Assembly (NCBI GenBank): GCA_016592635.1 | Contig: AP023240.1 | Coordinates: forward strand, 2,149,630-2,213,629 | Direction of reading: 5' to 3' | DNA: 64,000 bases | Origin: Methyloprofundus sp. | GTDB taxonomy: Bacteria > Pseudomonadota > Gammaproteobacteria > Methylococcales > Methylomonadaceae | Part shown: piece after piece, positions 37,752 through 47,320 of the stretch | How positions within the stretch are numbered: position 1 is the first letter of the stretch | How the letters are laid out: every line of letters begins with the position of its first letter | The notes under the pieces: model-generated | Told to the model about the DNA's origin: nothing | The model's database searches: none | The model's input: the letters and a program-made list of their open reading frames with translations, nothing else | Translations under genes and position numbers: made by a program

Positions 37752-38731
37752 AACACCATCAACAAGGACTTGCATTAGTAACTGCATTATTAGTCATTGC
37801 CATTGCCACTGTGGTGGCTACCCGTATTTTTTATCAACAACAAATTAATCTGCGCCGCACTTATAATCAACTGCAAGCTGAACAAATATGGCAATTATTT
37901 CGCAGTGCTGAACAATGGGGCAAAGTCATTTTGCGTGAAGATTTAATAGCAAACAACTATGACTCTTTCAACGATACTTGGGCGCAAGCACTGCCGCCCA
38001 TTGCAGCAGAAGGTGGCTTATTTCAAGCAGCAATGACTGACTACCAAGGCTGCTTTAATATCAACAACTTGGTTATTGCAGGTCAAATACAACAGCAACA
38101 AGTGACCATTTTCAAAAACCTTCTCAGCCAAAAAGAGCTTAATGAAAATCTTGTATGGAGCTTAATTGACTGGCTTGATGCTGATGATGAGCCAAATCCG
38201 CAAGGTGCTGAATGGGAAACTTATAGTCTCCGACAACCACCTTACCGAGCTGCAAACCAGGCATTAACGGATATTCAAGAATTGTATGCTGTTGCACATT
38301 GGGGGCACGAGCAAATTACAGCATTAGCAGCAGATATTTGCGCCCTCCCCACTGCTCCAGCTTATACTGAACTAGGTCGCTATTTTCCCGCACAAACAGA
38401 AGCAAGCCCATTAAATATTAATACTATCAGTTTATTACTCTTAAAATCTTTATCAGTAGAAATGAGTGCTGCCAAATTAGATAACGTTATTAAGGCACAG
38501 CAACAACAAGGATTTAAGTCAGTCGCCGAGTTCTTTGCTAAACTAGACCAAGAAAATCCACAACAACCCAAGTTAAGCAGTACTTTAAATAGGCAACTAC
38601 TCAGTGTCAGTAGTTTTTATTTTATGTTGCATTACACTGGTTGGATTGGTAATTTAGAACAGCAATACCAAAGCCTGCTATATCGCAATAACAAACAAAT
38701 CAATACCCTGTACCGCACGCGTTTTTATTAA
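37748..38731 (+). CDS. gspK: Type II secretion minor pseudopilin GspK
   Basis: GspK caps the pseudopilus. The 327-residue protein begins HHQQG/LALVTALLVIAIATV. It lacks the +5 glutamate, a normal feature of GspK. It has the family motif TDYQGCFNINNLV and then WSLIDWLDADDEPNPQGAEWETY, the acidic calcium-binding region. PLNINTISLLLL further on matches the second conserved block. It overlaps gspJ by 4 bases and is followed by gspL after 5 bases. Confidence 0.93.
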   Translation: MKHHQQGLALVTALLVIAIATVVATRIFYQQQINLRRTYNQLQAEQIWQLFRSAEQWGKVILREDLIANNYDSFNDTWAQALPPIAAEGGLFQAAMTDYQGCFNINNLVIAGQIQQQQVTIFKNLLSQKELNENLVWSLIDWLDADDEPNPQGAEWETYSLRQPPYRAANQALTDIQELYAVAHWGHEQITALAADICALPTAPAYTELGRYFPAQTEASPLNINTISLLLLKSLSVEMSAAKLDNVIKAQQQQGFKSVAEFFAKLDQENPQQPKLSSTLNRQLLSVSSFYFMLHYTGWIGNLEQQYQSLLYRNNKQINTLYRTRFY

Positions 38732-38736
38732 ACTTT

Positions 38737-39921
38737 ATGGATGCATTATTTTTTATTGAGCTGCCAAAATATGGCTCTATCAACACTACCAGCAAGCTTA
38801 ATTGGTACCAGCAAGATCAACAAGAAGTGACAACTGGTTGCAACGAGCTCAACACGTTAATAGAGCATATTGGCCATTGTCATTGCATTGCCGTGCTATC
38901 AGGAAACAATGTCTATCAAACCCAATCTACATTAGCAATCAGAAACCGCAAGCTATTGGCACAAGCGTTACAGTATGACCTAGAAGAACAGCTTGCTGAG
39001 GATGTCGAAAATCTACATATTGCTTGGCAAAAAAACGCCGAAAATAGCTTAGATATTGCCGTCATCAATAAAACCCTATTACAAGATTACTTGGATGTTT
39101 TCGCAGAAGCCAATATTCCTGTGACAAAACTGATTACCGACACCCAACTCCAGGCAAATTGCCCACAAGAATTTTTATTAATCCATGAGGCAGATTACAC
39201 ACTCTTAAAAACTCGCCAACACTGTATTGCCATAGAAAGCTGGAATCTTCCCGTCCTCATAGAATCCTTAGTCGATACATTACCCACATCCATACCTGTT
39301 TATAGTAATAGCATCTTAACAATAGCAAACTGCCCTATTCAGCTAAAGCAGCAAGTATTGTCCGAGCCTGTTTTTAATTATCTATGCCAACAGTATAGCC
39401 ATGCACCTACCTTAAATTTATTACAAGGTGAATTCCAAAGAAACCCTCCGCAAGTATGGCGTTTTATGCAATGGTTAGGGGCTGGCGTACTAGTACTGCT
39501 ACTCGCGCTAACCATTCAGCAATTTTATCAGCGGCAGCAATTACAAAACCAAGAGCTGCAGCTAGAACATGCTATTACTGATATGTATAAAACCAGTTTT
39601 CCTGAAGCACGTCGCATTATTGACCCCGTCGCCCAAATGCGTACTGGCCTAAGAACAGCACAAGCGCAACAAAATGATAGCTCAGGCTTGCTCTCTCTAT
39701 TAGCCGCATTTGCACGTTCTCAAGCAAATAAAATTGAAATCAATAGTCTGCAATACCAACAAAATCAGCTATCTATTGACTTGAGTACAGATTCACTCGC
39801 TCAGCTGGAAGCACTTACCAATGCACTCACGCAGCAAGGTCTAACAGCAGAAATATCTGCAGCCAATAAAGTAAACAACCGCGTACAAGCTCAGCTAATA
39901 CTGACGGGGACTTCCTTATGA
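38737..39921 (+). CDS. gspL: Type II secretion inner-membrane protein GspL
   Basis: GspL links the cytoplasmic ATPase GspE to the inner-membrane platform. The 394-residue protein has an actin-like cytoplasmic part, a single membrane helix (WLGAGVLVLLLALTIQQFY at about 246-264) and a periplasmic ferredoxin-like domain. Typical features are NRKLLAQALQYDLEEQLAEDVENLHI and the later block LLSLLAAFARS. It overlaps gspM by 4 bases. Confidence 0.9.
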   Translation: MDALFFIELPKYGSINTTSKLNWYQQDQQEVTTGCNELNTLIEHIGHCHCIAVLSGNNVYQTQSTLAIRNRKLLAQALQYDLEEQLAEDVENLHIAWQKNAENSLDIAVINKTLLQDYLDVFAEANIPVTKLITDTQLQANCPQEFLLIHEADYTLLKTRQHCIAIESWNLPVLIESLVDTLPTSIPVYSNSILTIANCPIQLKQQVLSEPVFNYLCQQYSHAPTLNLLQGEFQRNPPQVWRFMQWLGAGVLVLLLALTIQQFYQRQQLQNQELQLEHAITDMYKTSFPEARRIIDPVAQMRTGLRTAQAQQNDSSGLLSLLAAFARSQANKIEINSLQYQQNQLSIDLSTDSLAQLEALTNALTQQGLTAEISAANKVNNRVQAQLILTGTSL

Positions 39922-40391
39922 AAGCTTGGTTCTTACAAAAAACAATGGCTGAACAACATATCCTTTTAAGCTTCTGCTGGGTGATATTATTAATTTTATT
40001 GTATGCTTTTTTATATTTACCGATTAACCGTAGCAATAGCCAATTACAAACACGGATAGATAGCTACCAGACTGATTTAGGCAATATGCAAGCAATGGCA
40101 AACCAGCTAAAACTGTTATCAGGCTCAAACAAGAGGACTGTGTCGACAGCTTTTAATAAAAGCAGAGTCATGACTTTAATTGAACAAAGTGCCAAGCAAC
40201 AGCAATTGAAAATAGTACAAATTAGACCCCTAAATAATAATCATTTAGTAGTACTACTCGATAATACGCTATTTAACGACAGCTTACGCTGGCTAAATAG
40301 CTTACAAAAAAACTACCCTGTTACAGTAGAAAAATTTAGTGCTACCAACAATCAAGGTAGTACTAATATGCAGATTACCCTCAGCTATTGA
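39918..40391 (+). CDS. gspM: Type II secretion inner-membrane protein GspM
   Basis: This 157-residue protein has one N-terminal membrane helix (HILLSFCWVILLILLYAFLYLP) and a small periplasmic domain beginning with a coiled coil. MKAWFLQKTMAEQ at the start matches the GspM pattern of a Trp and basic residues before the helix. It partners GspL. It overlaps gspL by 4 bases and gspN by 4 bases. Confidence 0.85.
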   Translation: MKAWFLQKTMAEQHILLSFCWVILLILLYAFLYLPINRSNSQLQTRIDSYQTDLGNMQAMANQLKLLSGSNKRTVSTAFNKSRVMTLIEQSAKQQQLKIVQIRPLNNNHLVVLLDNTLFNDSLRWLNSLQKNYPVTVEKFSATNNQGSTNMQITLSY

Positions 40392-41146
40392 ATATCACTC
40401 ACCCAAAATCTAATCAATACTGGCTAATGCGTTACTATATTTTATTAAGTATATTCAGCTTTTTACTCGCCTTAGCTGTGCTGACACCAACACGTATAAT
40501 CACTCAGCAACTACTCCCCAATTTGCGCATAGCTGACTGGCAATTGCATGATTTACAAGGTAATATCTGGCAAGGGCAGTTACAAGCGAGTAACTCTCAA
40601 GATCTTAATATAAAAAGCTCTTGGGAACTGCACCCTACTAATCTATTTAATGATGCTGCTGTAATACAAATTCATGCAGAAAGTGAGCACTCTAAATTAT
40701 ATGTGCACTCTAAATTTAACGGTCTGCAAGCAGCTTTTAAGCTATATGGAAGCATAGATAGTCATGAACTTAGCGCTAAACTCGAACAGATACAACCATT
40801 CAGTATGACTGGCGCAGTTACTGTTCAACAACTATTGATAACAGATACGCCACCATACTATATTTCAACAGGCATACTGCACTGGGCAGGAGGTAAAGTA
40901 TCGAACCAACAGGAAAGTAGTAGCTTACCCGCACTAGATATTAACTTAATGAAGCAGAATAATACCTTACATATCAAACTGAGCGAGCAAAATACTAAGT
41001 TCGAGCTGATCAATATTCAGGCAAAAAGCAATAAACAGGCTGACATTCAAATCACGCAGCGTTTATTAAACCTAACAGAGCAAGCAACATTATCTGAAAA
41101 TGAACAAGATATTGTCGTGCGATTTACCGAAAACCTTATGTTCTAA
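40388..41146 (+). CDS. gspN: Type II secretion protein GspN
   Basis: This 252-residue inner-membrane protein has a single N-terminal helix (YYILLSIFSFLLALAVLTP) and a beta-rich periplasmic part. WQLHDLQGNIWQGQLQ is the GspN signature (L-x-G-x-x-W-x-G). The start is TTG, overlapping the gspM stop by 4 bases, with an ATG at codon 14 as the alternative. GspN is dispensable in many systems and may help complex assembly. Confidence 0.82.
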   Translation: MNITHPKSNQYWLMRYYILLSIFSFLLALAVLTPTRIITQQLLPNLRIADWQLHDLQGNIWQGQLQASNSQDLNIKSSWELHPTNLFNDAAVIQIHAESEHSKLYVHSKFNGLQAAFKLYGSIDSHELSAKLEQIQPFSMTGAVTVQQLLITDTPPYYISTGILHWAGGKVSNQQESSSLPALDINLMKQNNTLHIKLSEQNTKFELINIQAKSNKQADIQITQRLLNLTEQATLSENEQDIVVRFTENLMF

Positions 41147-41151
41147 TACTT

Positions 41152-41991
41152 ATGGCACAACTTCTTCAATATAAAAAAACGTTGCATACTGTTGCCACTC
41201 TATTAACGATTGGCAGCATGTTTTTTGCAGCAAAATGGACATGGAAAATACTAGAGCCTGCTCCTATCGCACCAAAAGTAACAGCCCAAAATCAATCAGC
41301 ACCTAAAGCTGATATTAATAATGACTTACATGACATACTCAGTGCTAACCTTTTTAAACAACAAGTCAATAATCAGAATACCCTTGAGCAACAAGCCAAT
41401 ATTCCCAAAACACGCCAACAACTTTTTCTGCATGGCATTATTAGCTCATCCAAGCCCGAAAACTCAATTGCACTGATTGCGAGTAAAGCCAATAAAGCAG
41501 CATTAGCTTATCGCCAAGGTGATCAACTCCCTAATAGAGGTGGACTACTACACCTAATCCTTAATGATTACGTACAAATTAAGCATAATGGTCGTTTAGA
41601 GAAATTATTACTCATAAAAGCCAAGCACAGCAAACCTTTAAATAGGCAAGCAGTGCGACACCAACAAACAACCAGACCTAACAACCTAGAAGAGTTCAAA
41701 GTACAATATCAAAACAACAGCAAGCAAGTACTTACCCAATTCGGCCTGAAAAAAACTGCAAAAGGTATCGTGTTAAGCACTCAAAAAGGCCGCTTACCTT
41801 CAGGTTTATTAGCCAATGATATCGTTACCAGCATCAATGGAAATTCCATTAATACCTTAGAAAATAATCCACAAATGCTCGATGAACTATTAGCAGGTGA
41901 AGCGATAGAAATAGGCTTAGAAAGAAATAATAGAACGATTCGTTTTAGGGTTCCACAGCGTCTATTTAGAAAGTGGCAAGCATTTCGTTGA
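41152..41991 (+). CDS. gspC: Type II secretion protein GspC
   Basis: GspC links the inner-membrane platform to the secretin and helps select substrates. This 279-residue protein has one membrane helix (TVATLLTIGSMFFAAKW). The HR domain follows at about 60-155 (ANLFKQ; LFLHGIISSSKPENSIALIA; AYRQGDQLP). A PDZ domain follows at about 190-275 (GIVLSTQKGRLPSGLLANDIVTSINGNSI; typical PDZ ends). Its place at the end, after gspN, differs from the usual C-D-E-F order. Confidence 0.92.
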   Translation: MAQLLQYKKTLHTVATLLTIGSMFFAAKWTWKILEPAPIAPKVTAQNQSAPKADINNDLHDILSANLFKQQVNNQNTLEQQANIPKTRQQLFLHGIISSSKPENSIALIASKANKAALAYRQGDQLPNRGGLLHLILNDYVQIKHNGRLEKLLLIKAKHSKPLNRQAVRHQQTTRPNNLEEFKVQYQNNSKQVLTQFGLKKTAKGIVLSTQKGRLPSGLLANDIVTSINGNSINTLENNPQMLDELLAGEAIEIGLERNNRTIRFRVPQRLFRKWQAFR

Positions 41992-42074
41992 TTATAATAA
42001 ATACAAAGCCCTTTGCAACTTTCTTTTGATATGCACAGATTTACTTGCCCACTACACTCCTGTATTTAAAAACA

Positions 42075-43385
42075 ATGAATAACACCCAAGCAAATCACTA
42101 CGATGTACTCGTCATAGGCGGCGGCCCTGCTGGTACAACTATTGCCAGCCTATTGGCGGAAAAAGGTCATAAGGTATGCCTATTAGAAAAAGCACAGCAC
42201 CCGCGCTTTCATATCGGTGAGTCTTTATTACCAATGAACTTGCCGATTTTAGAAAAACTCGGTGTGCTTGAGCAGGTCGATGCTATTGGTATTAAAAAAT
42301 ACGCTGCTGAATTTAACTCTGAAGAGACCTTACTAGCACAAGATACTTTCTATTTTGCAAAAGCAACCAAAAATAGCCCGCCTTTTGCTTATGAAGTCAG
42401 GCGCTCCGAGTTTGATGAAATTTTATTTAGAAATTGTCAACGAAAAGGTGTCACTGCACTTGAAGGTATGAATGTTGTTCACGTTCAACTACAAGATGCA
42501 CTAAAAACAGTTCAGGCACAGGATGAACAAGGTAAGCAACATGAATTTAGTTCTCGCTACCTAGTTGATGCATCAGGGCGTGATACCGTGCTTGCGCAAC
42601 AACTTAATAGTAAACAAAAGAACTCAAAACATAAAATGGCCGCTATTTTTGGTCACTTTAATCATGTTGGGCGTAGAACAGGTAAAGATGCGGGCAATAT
42701 TAGTATTTATTGGTTTCAACATGGTTGGATATGGCTCATCCCGTTAAAGGATGGCATCACCAGTATTGGTTGTGTTTGTTGGCCTGACTATTTAAAAACC
42801 CGCGCTACCGATTTAAATACTTTTCTACAGCAAACTTTAGAGCTGGTGCCGACAATCAGTACACGTATGCAACATGCGCAACTAGAAGGTGCAGCACAAG
42901 CTACTGGAAATTATTCTTATCAATCCAGCCTAATGTCAGGTGATGGTTTTTTATTGATTGGTGATGCTTATGCGTTTGTTGATCCTGTTTTTTCTAGCGG
43001 TGTTTATCTTGCCATGCAAAGTGCGACAAGAGGTGCAGAGTTAGTTGACCAATTACTGGCAAGTCCCCCTAACAGTCAATTGCTCATTAGCCAGTTTGAA
43101 AATTCGGTGGCCGCAGAAATCAAAGCTTTTTGCTGGTTTATTTATCGCTTTAATAGCCCCGCTTTACATAAACTATTAATGTCTTCTGATGAAGCTGCAC
43201 AACACCCTGTTAAACAAAAACTTAAATCAGCGGTTATTTCAGTGCTAGCAGGCGATGCCTATAATAACCCTCAGATTCGCTGGCCCTTACTCGCTTTTAA
43301 GTTGCTTTATCTAGTCAATAAAATAGCTGAATTTAAAAAGAACTACCTATTTAATCGCTTTAGAAAGCAGCAAAATAAAGCATAG
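42075..43385 (+). CDS. Flavin-dependent halogenase-like oxidoreductase
   Basis: This is an FAD-dependent halogenase-like protein. The dinucleotide fold is VLVIGGGPAGTT, followed by HPRFHIGESLLP. The catalytic-lysine region is Lys74/Lys75 in IKKYAAEF. GWIWLIP at 217-223 matches the WxWxIP motif, and GDAYAFVDPVFSSGV forms the FAD-phosphate site. The start is set at ATG 42075; TTG at 42045 is an alternative. A halogenase or a related hydroxylase fits, but no substrate is evident. It converges with a second halogenase-like gene (9-base gap), and an oxidoreductase of carotenoid-isomerase type follows. Confidence 0.7.
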   Translation: MNNTQANHYDVLVIGGGPAGTTIASLLAEKGHKVCLLEKAQHPRFHIGESLLPMNLPILEKLGVLEQVDAIGIKKYAAEFNSEETLLAQDTFYFAKATKNSPPFAYEVRRSEFDEILFRNCQRKGVTALEGMNVVHVQLQDALKTVQAQDEQGKQHEFSSRYLVDASGRDTVLAQQLNSKQKNSKHKMAAIFGHFNHVGRRTGKDAGNISIYWFQHGWIWLIPLKDGITSIGCVCWPDYLKTRATDLNTFLQQTLELVPTISTRMQHAQLEGAAQATGNYSYQSSLMSGDGFLLIGDAYAFVDPVFSSGVYLAMQSATRGAELVDQLLASPPNSQLLISQFENSVAAEIKAFCWFIYRFNSPALHKLLMSSDEAAQHPVKQKLKSAVISVLAGDAYNNPQIRWPLLAFKLLYLVNKIAEFKKNYLFNRFRKQQNKA

Positions 43386-43394
43386 GCTTAGCCC

Positions 43395-44987
43395 TTAGCG
43401 CAACAAATCAAAAACCCAGCCTAAATTATCTGCATTATTCTCTGGAATTAAAGGCACATGCTCCTTTAATTCTGGCTGTACACTACCAGCATGCCTGACA
43501 ATCTCACCTGCTAGTTCTTTAATAAAATCAACATTTTTAGTGAGCTGTTGCTGCACCTCTGAGCCACTTTGCTCTTTAAGCAAATCTTTATTTAATTGCT
43601 GCAGAAACGCAATATTACTGTAATTAATATAGATATCACTCATTGCATCACTGGATGAATCAACTTCAGCCCAGTAGCGAAACAGTCCTTGCATCTGTCG
43701 ATTAATTTGATAAATTTGCTGCAAAGCCATTCCTGAAGTTTGCATAAATTCCAAATCACAAAACTTATCTCTAAAATATAATAAAGCGGCACCACTCCAA
43801 TACAGTGTGTAATCCCAAATTATTTTTATGCTCATTACCTTGGCATTCCCCATGATAGGGTACTGGTCTTCATAAACAGGGCTAAATGCCAAAAATAGTG
43901 TCCGGAACAGTTTTTCATACTGTGTCGTTCTGGCAGCAATATCAGCCCCTGCTTGCTGCTTAATAATTAAATCACTAATAAAACCATTATTTAGCGCGAT
44001 AAAATCACTACCTGGCGAATAAAATGGATCCAGAAAAACACCAGCATCCCCTGTGATAGCCCAGCCATCAGCCGAATACATTTTCTTGCAATTATGCGAA
44101 TAATGCTTCAGGGTCAGAAAATCCTGCAATTGCTCTTGATGCTGCTCAATAATCTGCGCGCACTGCGGTTCGTATTTTTTTAACCACGTTAGCGCACGTG
44201 CAAAGGTATTAATTTCTGCATAAGGGTGAATGTTGGCATCAGCAACAATACCGATACTTGTTGAGCCTGAAGCAAGAGGTATCAACCAAACCCAATAGCC
44301 CTTACCCATTAAATGATTGGTACTAAGTCTTCTTGGCACGGTCGCTCGTGTTTGCCACTCAGGATCATCATGCCAATCATCAATATCAATATTATGATCA
44401 ATGCGAAACCAAGAGGCGTTTACATCATGATACGCAGGTCTTGCCAACTTTAATTTGCGTTTCAAGACACCCATGCGCCCTGTTGCATCAACGAGCCAAC
44501 TCGTCTGCACGACGTGTTCCTGCTCATTTAATAGCAGGGTAATCTGGTGGTCATTTTTACCTAATGCAATCTCTTTAATTTTACAGTTATCTTGAAAATC
44601 AATGCCTAAACTTAGGCAATATTCTGCCAATGCATTTTCAAAACGGCCACGATCAATTTGATAGCTTTTAGCCATCGGGTACTCATACGACCCCAATTCA
44701 ATACGTTTGCCAATCTCTGAATTATCCCCTTGAGTGTAGAAAAAACGTAGTCCAAATTTGGGTAATTCATTGTCCAGTTGTTGCTGTAGACCTAAGATAT
44801 TTTCAAAATAATGACTGGCTATTTCTACTGAGGACTCCCCTACTTTATATGCCGCTTCTGGAGCAGGATGTGGTGCTTTTTCCGCAACAAGAATGCGTAA
44901 GCTGCTAGTTTTAAGTTTCAGCTGTATTGCAAGAGACAAGCCTGCCAGACCGCCGCCCATAATAAGAACATCATACGTTGAGTGCAT
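43395..44987 (-). CDS. Flavin-dependent halogenase-like protein, second
   Basis: This 530-residue protein has the FAD fold VLIMGGGLAGLSLAIQL, the YKVGESSVEIASHYF segment and the candidate lysine in ELPKFGLRFF (Lys77). It also has the WVWLIP motif followed by ASGSTSIGIV, and the GDAGVFLDPFYSPGSDFIALNN region. It is larger than the first halogenase-like protein, with a 150-residue C-terminal extension rich in helices. It is read in the same direction as the CrtISO-like gene just upstream (gap of about 50 bases), so these two are likely co-transcribed. Whether it halogenates is unproven; the WxWxIP motif and Lys support the family. Confidence 0.68.
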   Translation of the reverse strand: MHSTYDVLIMGGGLAGLSLAIQLKLKTSSLRILVAEKAPHPAPEAAYKVGESSVEIASHYFENILGLQQQLDNELPKFGLRFFYTQGDNSEIGKRIELGSYEYPMAKSYQIDRGRFENALAEYCLSLGIDFQDNCKIKEIALGKNDHQITLLLNEQEHVVQTSWLVDATGRMGVLKRKLKLARPAYHDVNASWFRIDHNIDIDDWHDDPEWQTRATVPRRLSTNHLMGKGYWVWLIPLASGSTSIGIVADANIHPYAEINTFARALTWLKKYEPQCAQIIEQHQEQLQDFLTLKHYSHNCKKMYSADGWAITGDAGVFLDPFYSPGSDFIALNNGFISDLIIKQQAGADIAARTTQYEKLFRTLFLAFSPVYEDQYPIMGNAKVMSIKIIWDYTLYWSGAALLYFRDKFCDLEFMQTSGMALQQIYQINRQMQGLFRYWAEVDSSSDAMSDIYINYSNIAFLQQLNKDLLKEQSGSEVQQQLTKNVDFIKELAGEIVRHAGSVQPELKEHVPLIPENNADNLGWVFDLLR

Positions 44988-45037
44988 TAAAAATTTTCCA
45001 GTATTATGAAATCAATTAAAATTTGAAAATAGTTCTG

Positions 45038-46546
45038 TTACGTAACACCAAGTTTATCCCATAACTCACTTTGTTGATTCAAACCTAAAACTTTCTGGGC
45101 AACTTGTACACCTGAATAGGTCACGCCATACACGCCTCCGCCTGGTGTAGTCCAATGCCCAACAAAGAAAAGTCCATCAATCGGCGCTTTATTCCCCGCT
45201 CGATTTGCACCTGCCTGCTGTGGAGTAACATCCCAACCATACGCCGCGCCCTTATGGTTCAAAGTATAACGCTGCATCGTTGCAGGTGACCCCGCATCGA
45301 CAAATAATAAATGTGTGTTTAGGCCAGGAAGTTTTTTATCTGCAAAATTAAGCATTTGCTGCGTAAAATCAGCTTTTGCAGCTTTCCAGTCTTCATGTTG
45401 ATCAAAATTTGCCAATGTTGTCAGCACCACCAAATGCTCGCCTTTAGGTGCTAAACTATCATCCACCAAAGTAGGTATGGTAATACTCAACCAAGACAAC
45501 TCTCCGCTTAGCGATTTATTATAATTTAACTCATGGTTCACCTCATCATAATAAAAAGCCTCATGATGCGCTCCTAACTCAACTACATTCAAATCAGTCG
45601 CAATATAAACTACAAAAATAGACATAGAAGCTTGCATACGCTGTAGTCTACTTAAGTAACGTTTTGGAAAGTATTGTTCACCAATTAAAGTACTGATGGT
45701 ATGACGCATATCTGCATTAGAAATCACGCTCTTGGCAGCAATAAACTCTCCTGATGCGAGCTCCACTCCTTGCACTTGATTATCAGTAACACGAATATTA
45801 GTGACGGCAGATTTAAAACGTACCTCCCCTCCCGCATCTTGTATCCCTTGCACTAAAGCATCAGCAAGCCTTTGAAAGCCCCCCTTGCAATAATAAGCAC
45901 CTTCAACTAAATAACCAATCAACATACTGGCCCAATAAACAAAGGACACTTTTTCTGGTGGCAAACCCAAGTACGGCCAGTTTGCCGCAAAAATGCTCTG
46001 CAATTGCGGATCTTGGATAAAATCACCCCACACGTCAGCTAAGGTACTATTTCTATATTGAAACAATATTGCCAGTTCAGACTGAATAACAGATAAATCA
46101 TTGGTAGCCATGCAGTCTTCAGCTTTGGCAACTTGTTCTGCTAACTGCAAACAAAGTGCCAATAAATCATGCAACCCTTGTTGTTGGTGCGGAAAAATCT
46201 CAGCGAGTTGCTTCACAAATGCATCAATAGACAAAGGCAAAGCAACCGATAGCTCAGGCAGGGAAACAAAGGAAAACGGGTTAACTTCAATAAATTCTAA
46301 CTGTTCATAAACGTTGACTGCTTGCAGGGTCTTGCGGATAAGCTGACCACCTTGATAGCCTTGCATTCCGCAACCGCTAGTGAGGTGTACACCTGAGTCA
46401 AACGTATATTTTTTACGCTTAAAACCATGCGCATAACCACCAGCGCGATCATGCTGCTCTAACACTAAAACTTGTCGCCCTGCTTTTGCCAATAAAGCCG
46501 CAGCAGAAAGGCCACCTATGCCACTTCCAATGACAATAACATCCAT
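45038..46546 (-). CDS. Phytoene desaturase/carotenoid isomerase-like FAD oxidoreductase
   Basis: This 502-residue flavoprotein belongs to the CrtI/CrtISO and retinol-saturase superfamily. The FAD motif VIGSGIGGLSAAALLAKAG is at the N-terminus, with EQHDRAGGYAHGFKRKKYTFDSGVHLTSG after it. GLFFVGHWTTPGGGVYGVTYSGV at the C-terminus closes the FAD site. Relatives desaturate or isomerise long polyenes. It is tightly grouped with two halogenase-like genes, suggesting a polyene or aromatic pigment. No phytoene synthase or polyketide synthase is in the window, so the pathway is unknown. Confidence 0.8.
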   Translation of the reverse strand: MDVIVIGSGIGGLSAAALLAKAGRQVLVLEQHDRAGGYAHGFKRKKYTFDSGVHLTSGCGMQGYQGGQLIRKTLQAVNVYEQLEFIEVNPFSFVSLPELSVALPLSIDAFVKQLAEIFPHQQQGLHDLLALCLQLAEQVAKAEDCMATNDLSVIQSELAILFQYRNSTLADVWGDFIQDPQLQSIFAANWPYLGLPPEKVSFVYWASMLIGYLVEGAYYCKGGFQRLADALVQGIQDAGGEVRFKSAVTNIRVTDNQVQGVELASGEFIAAKSVISNADMRHTISTLIGEQYFPKRYLSRLQRMQASMSIFVVYIATDLNVVELGAHHEAFYYDEVNHELNYNKSLSGELSWLSITIPTLVDDSLAPKGEHLVVLTTLANFDQHEDWKAAKADFTQQMLNFADKKLPGLNTHLLFVDAGSPATMQRYTLNHKGAAYGWDVTPQQAGANRAGNKAPIDGLFFVGHWTTPGGGVYGVTYSGVQVAQKVLGLNQQSELWDKLGVT

Positions 46547-46598
46547 TTGCTATATACCTACAATTATTTACGCAGCACAGAGTAAAACTAATTAAGAA

Positions 46599-47024
46599 CT
46601 ATAGCTTAGTTATTTTAAAACTTCCCATAGACCAACCAAGATCGTAACCTTTTCCTTTACCTGTTAGAGTCACGGCACGTGCTCCTCTTGGCACCCAGCG
46701 ACCTTCAATTGATTTCCCAAACCCGGCATGGCCTCCTAACGCAAAAGCACCGCCATAAATATCATCTAGCTTTTCAATGCCATGCAGCTTACCCTTACCT
46801 TCAATAATTTCAGAAGCACCAAAAGTGAAGCCACCGCCAGTCAAACTTAAATTTACCTTGGCACTTTTACCACTAGGGCAACTCACAACCCCCGTTCCCT
46901 TATAACTTTTATAAAAAGCAGACCAGCCTTTCATATTGTATTCCATAGTACAATTTTCCGCTTGTGCGTTAAAAGATATCAAGAAAATTGAACTAACTGC
47001 CAAACCTAAAAAATTTTGTTTCAT
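46599..47024 (-). CDS. Secreted protein of unknown function
   Basis: A signal peptide (MKQNFLGLAVSSIFLISFNAQA) is followed by a 119-residue, glycine-rich, beta-prone mature part with two cysteines (ENC; VVSCPSG). Repeated Gly/Lys segments (KGTGVV; GKGKLHG; GKGKGYDLG) suggest a small exported beta protein. I do not recognise the family. A gap of 296 bases separates it from the next gene on the right, with no feature I can name in it. Confidence 0.6.
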   Translation of the reverse strand: MKQNFLGLAVSSIFLISFNAQAENCTMEYNMKGWSAFYKSYKGTGVVSCPSGKSAKVNLSLTGGGFTFGASEIIEGKGKLHGIEKLDDIYGGAFALGGHAGFGKSIEGRWVPRGARAVTLTGKGKGYDLGWSMGSFKITKL

Positions 47025-47320
47025 ATTTATATTCTCAGAGCCTATTTTTAAAGACTATTAATTGTATGGAAAATTACCAGCATGAATAGCTATAACTGGC
47101 ATGCTAGGTTATTATCACATAAATCAATACCTTCGCCAAAATTCAAAATGCATTAAACTGAATTTCGCAGCTACTGTATCAAAAGTGCTAATACAAAATA
47201 GAAACTTAATAAGTTTACAAAAATTACTATTTTGTAAAAGCACCTGAATACTTATAAAAATAGCCAATAAACAGCAATTTCCTACTATAATTAGCAAACC
47301 AGAAACCAATTCAAACAACT

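Noticed and set aside
47124..47318. 64-codon frame on the minus strand just before the phosphatase gene
   Set aside because: It has a hydrophobic text and no ribosome site, and its start lies at the divergent phosphatase start. It looks like chance in an AT-rich gap.
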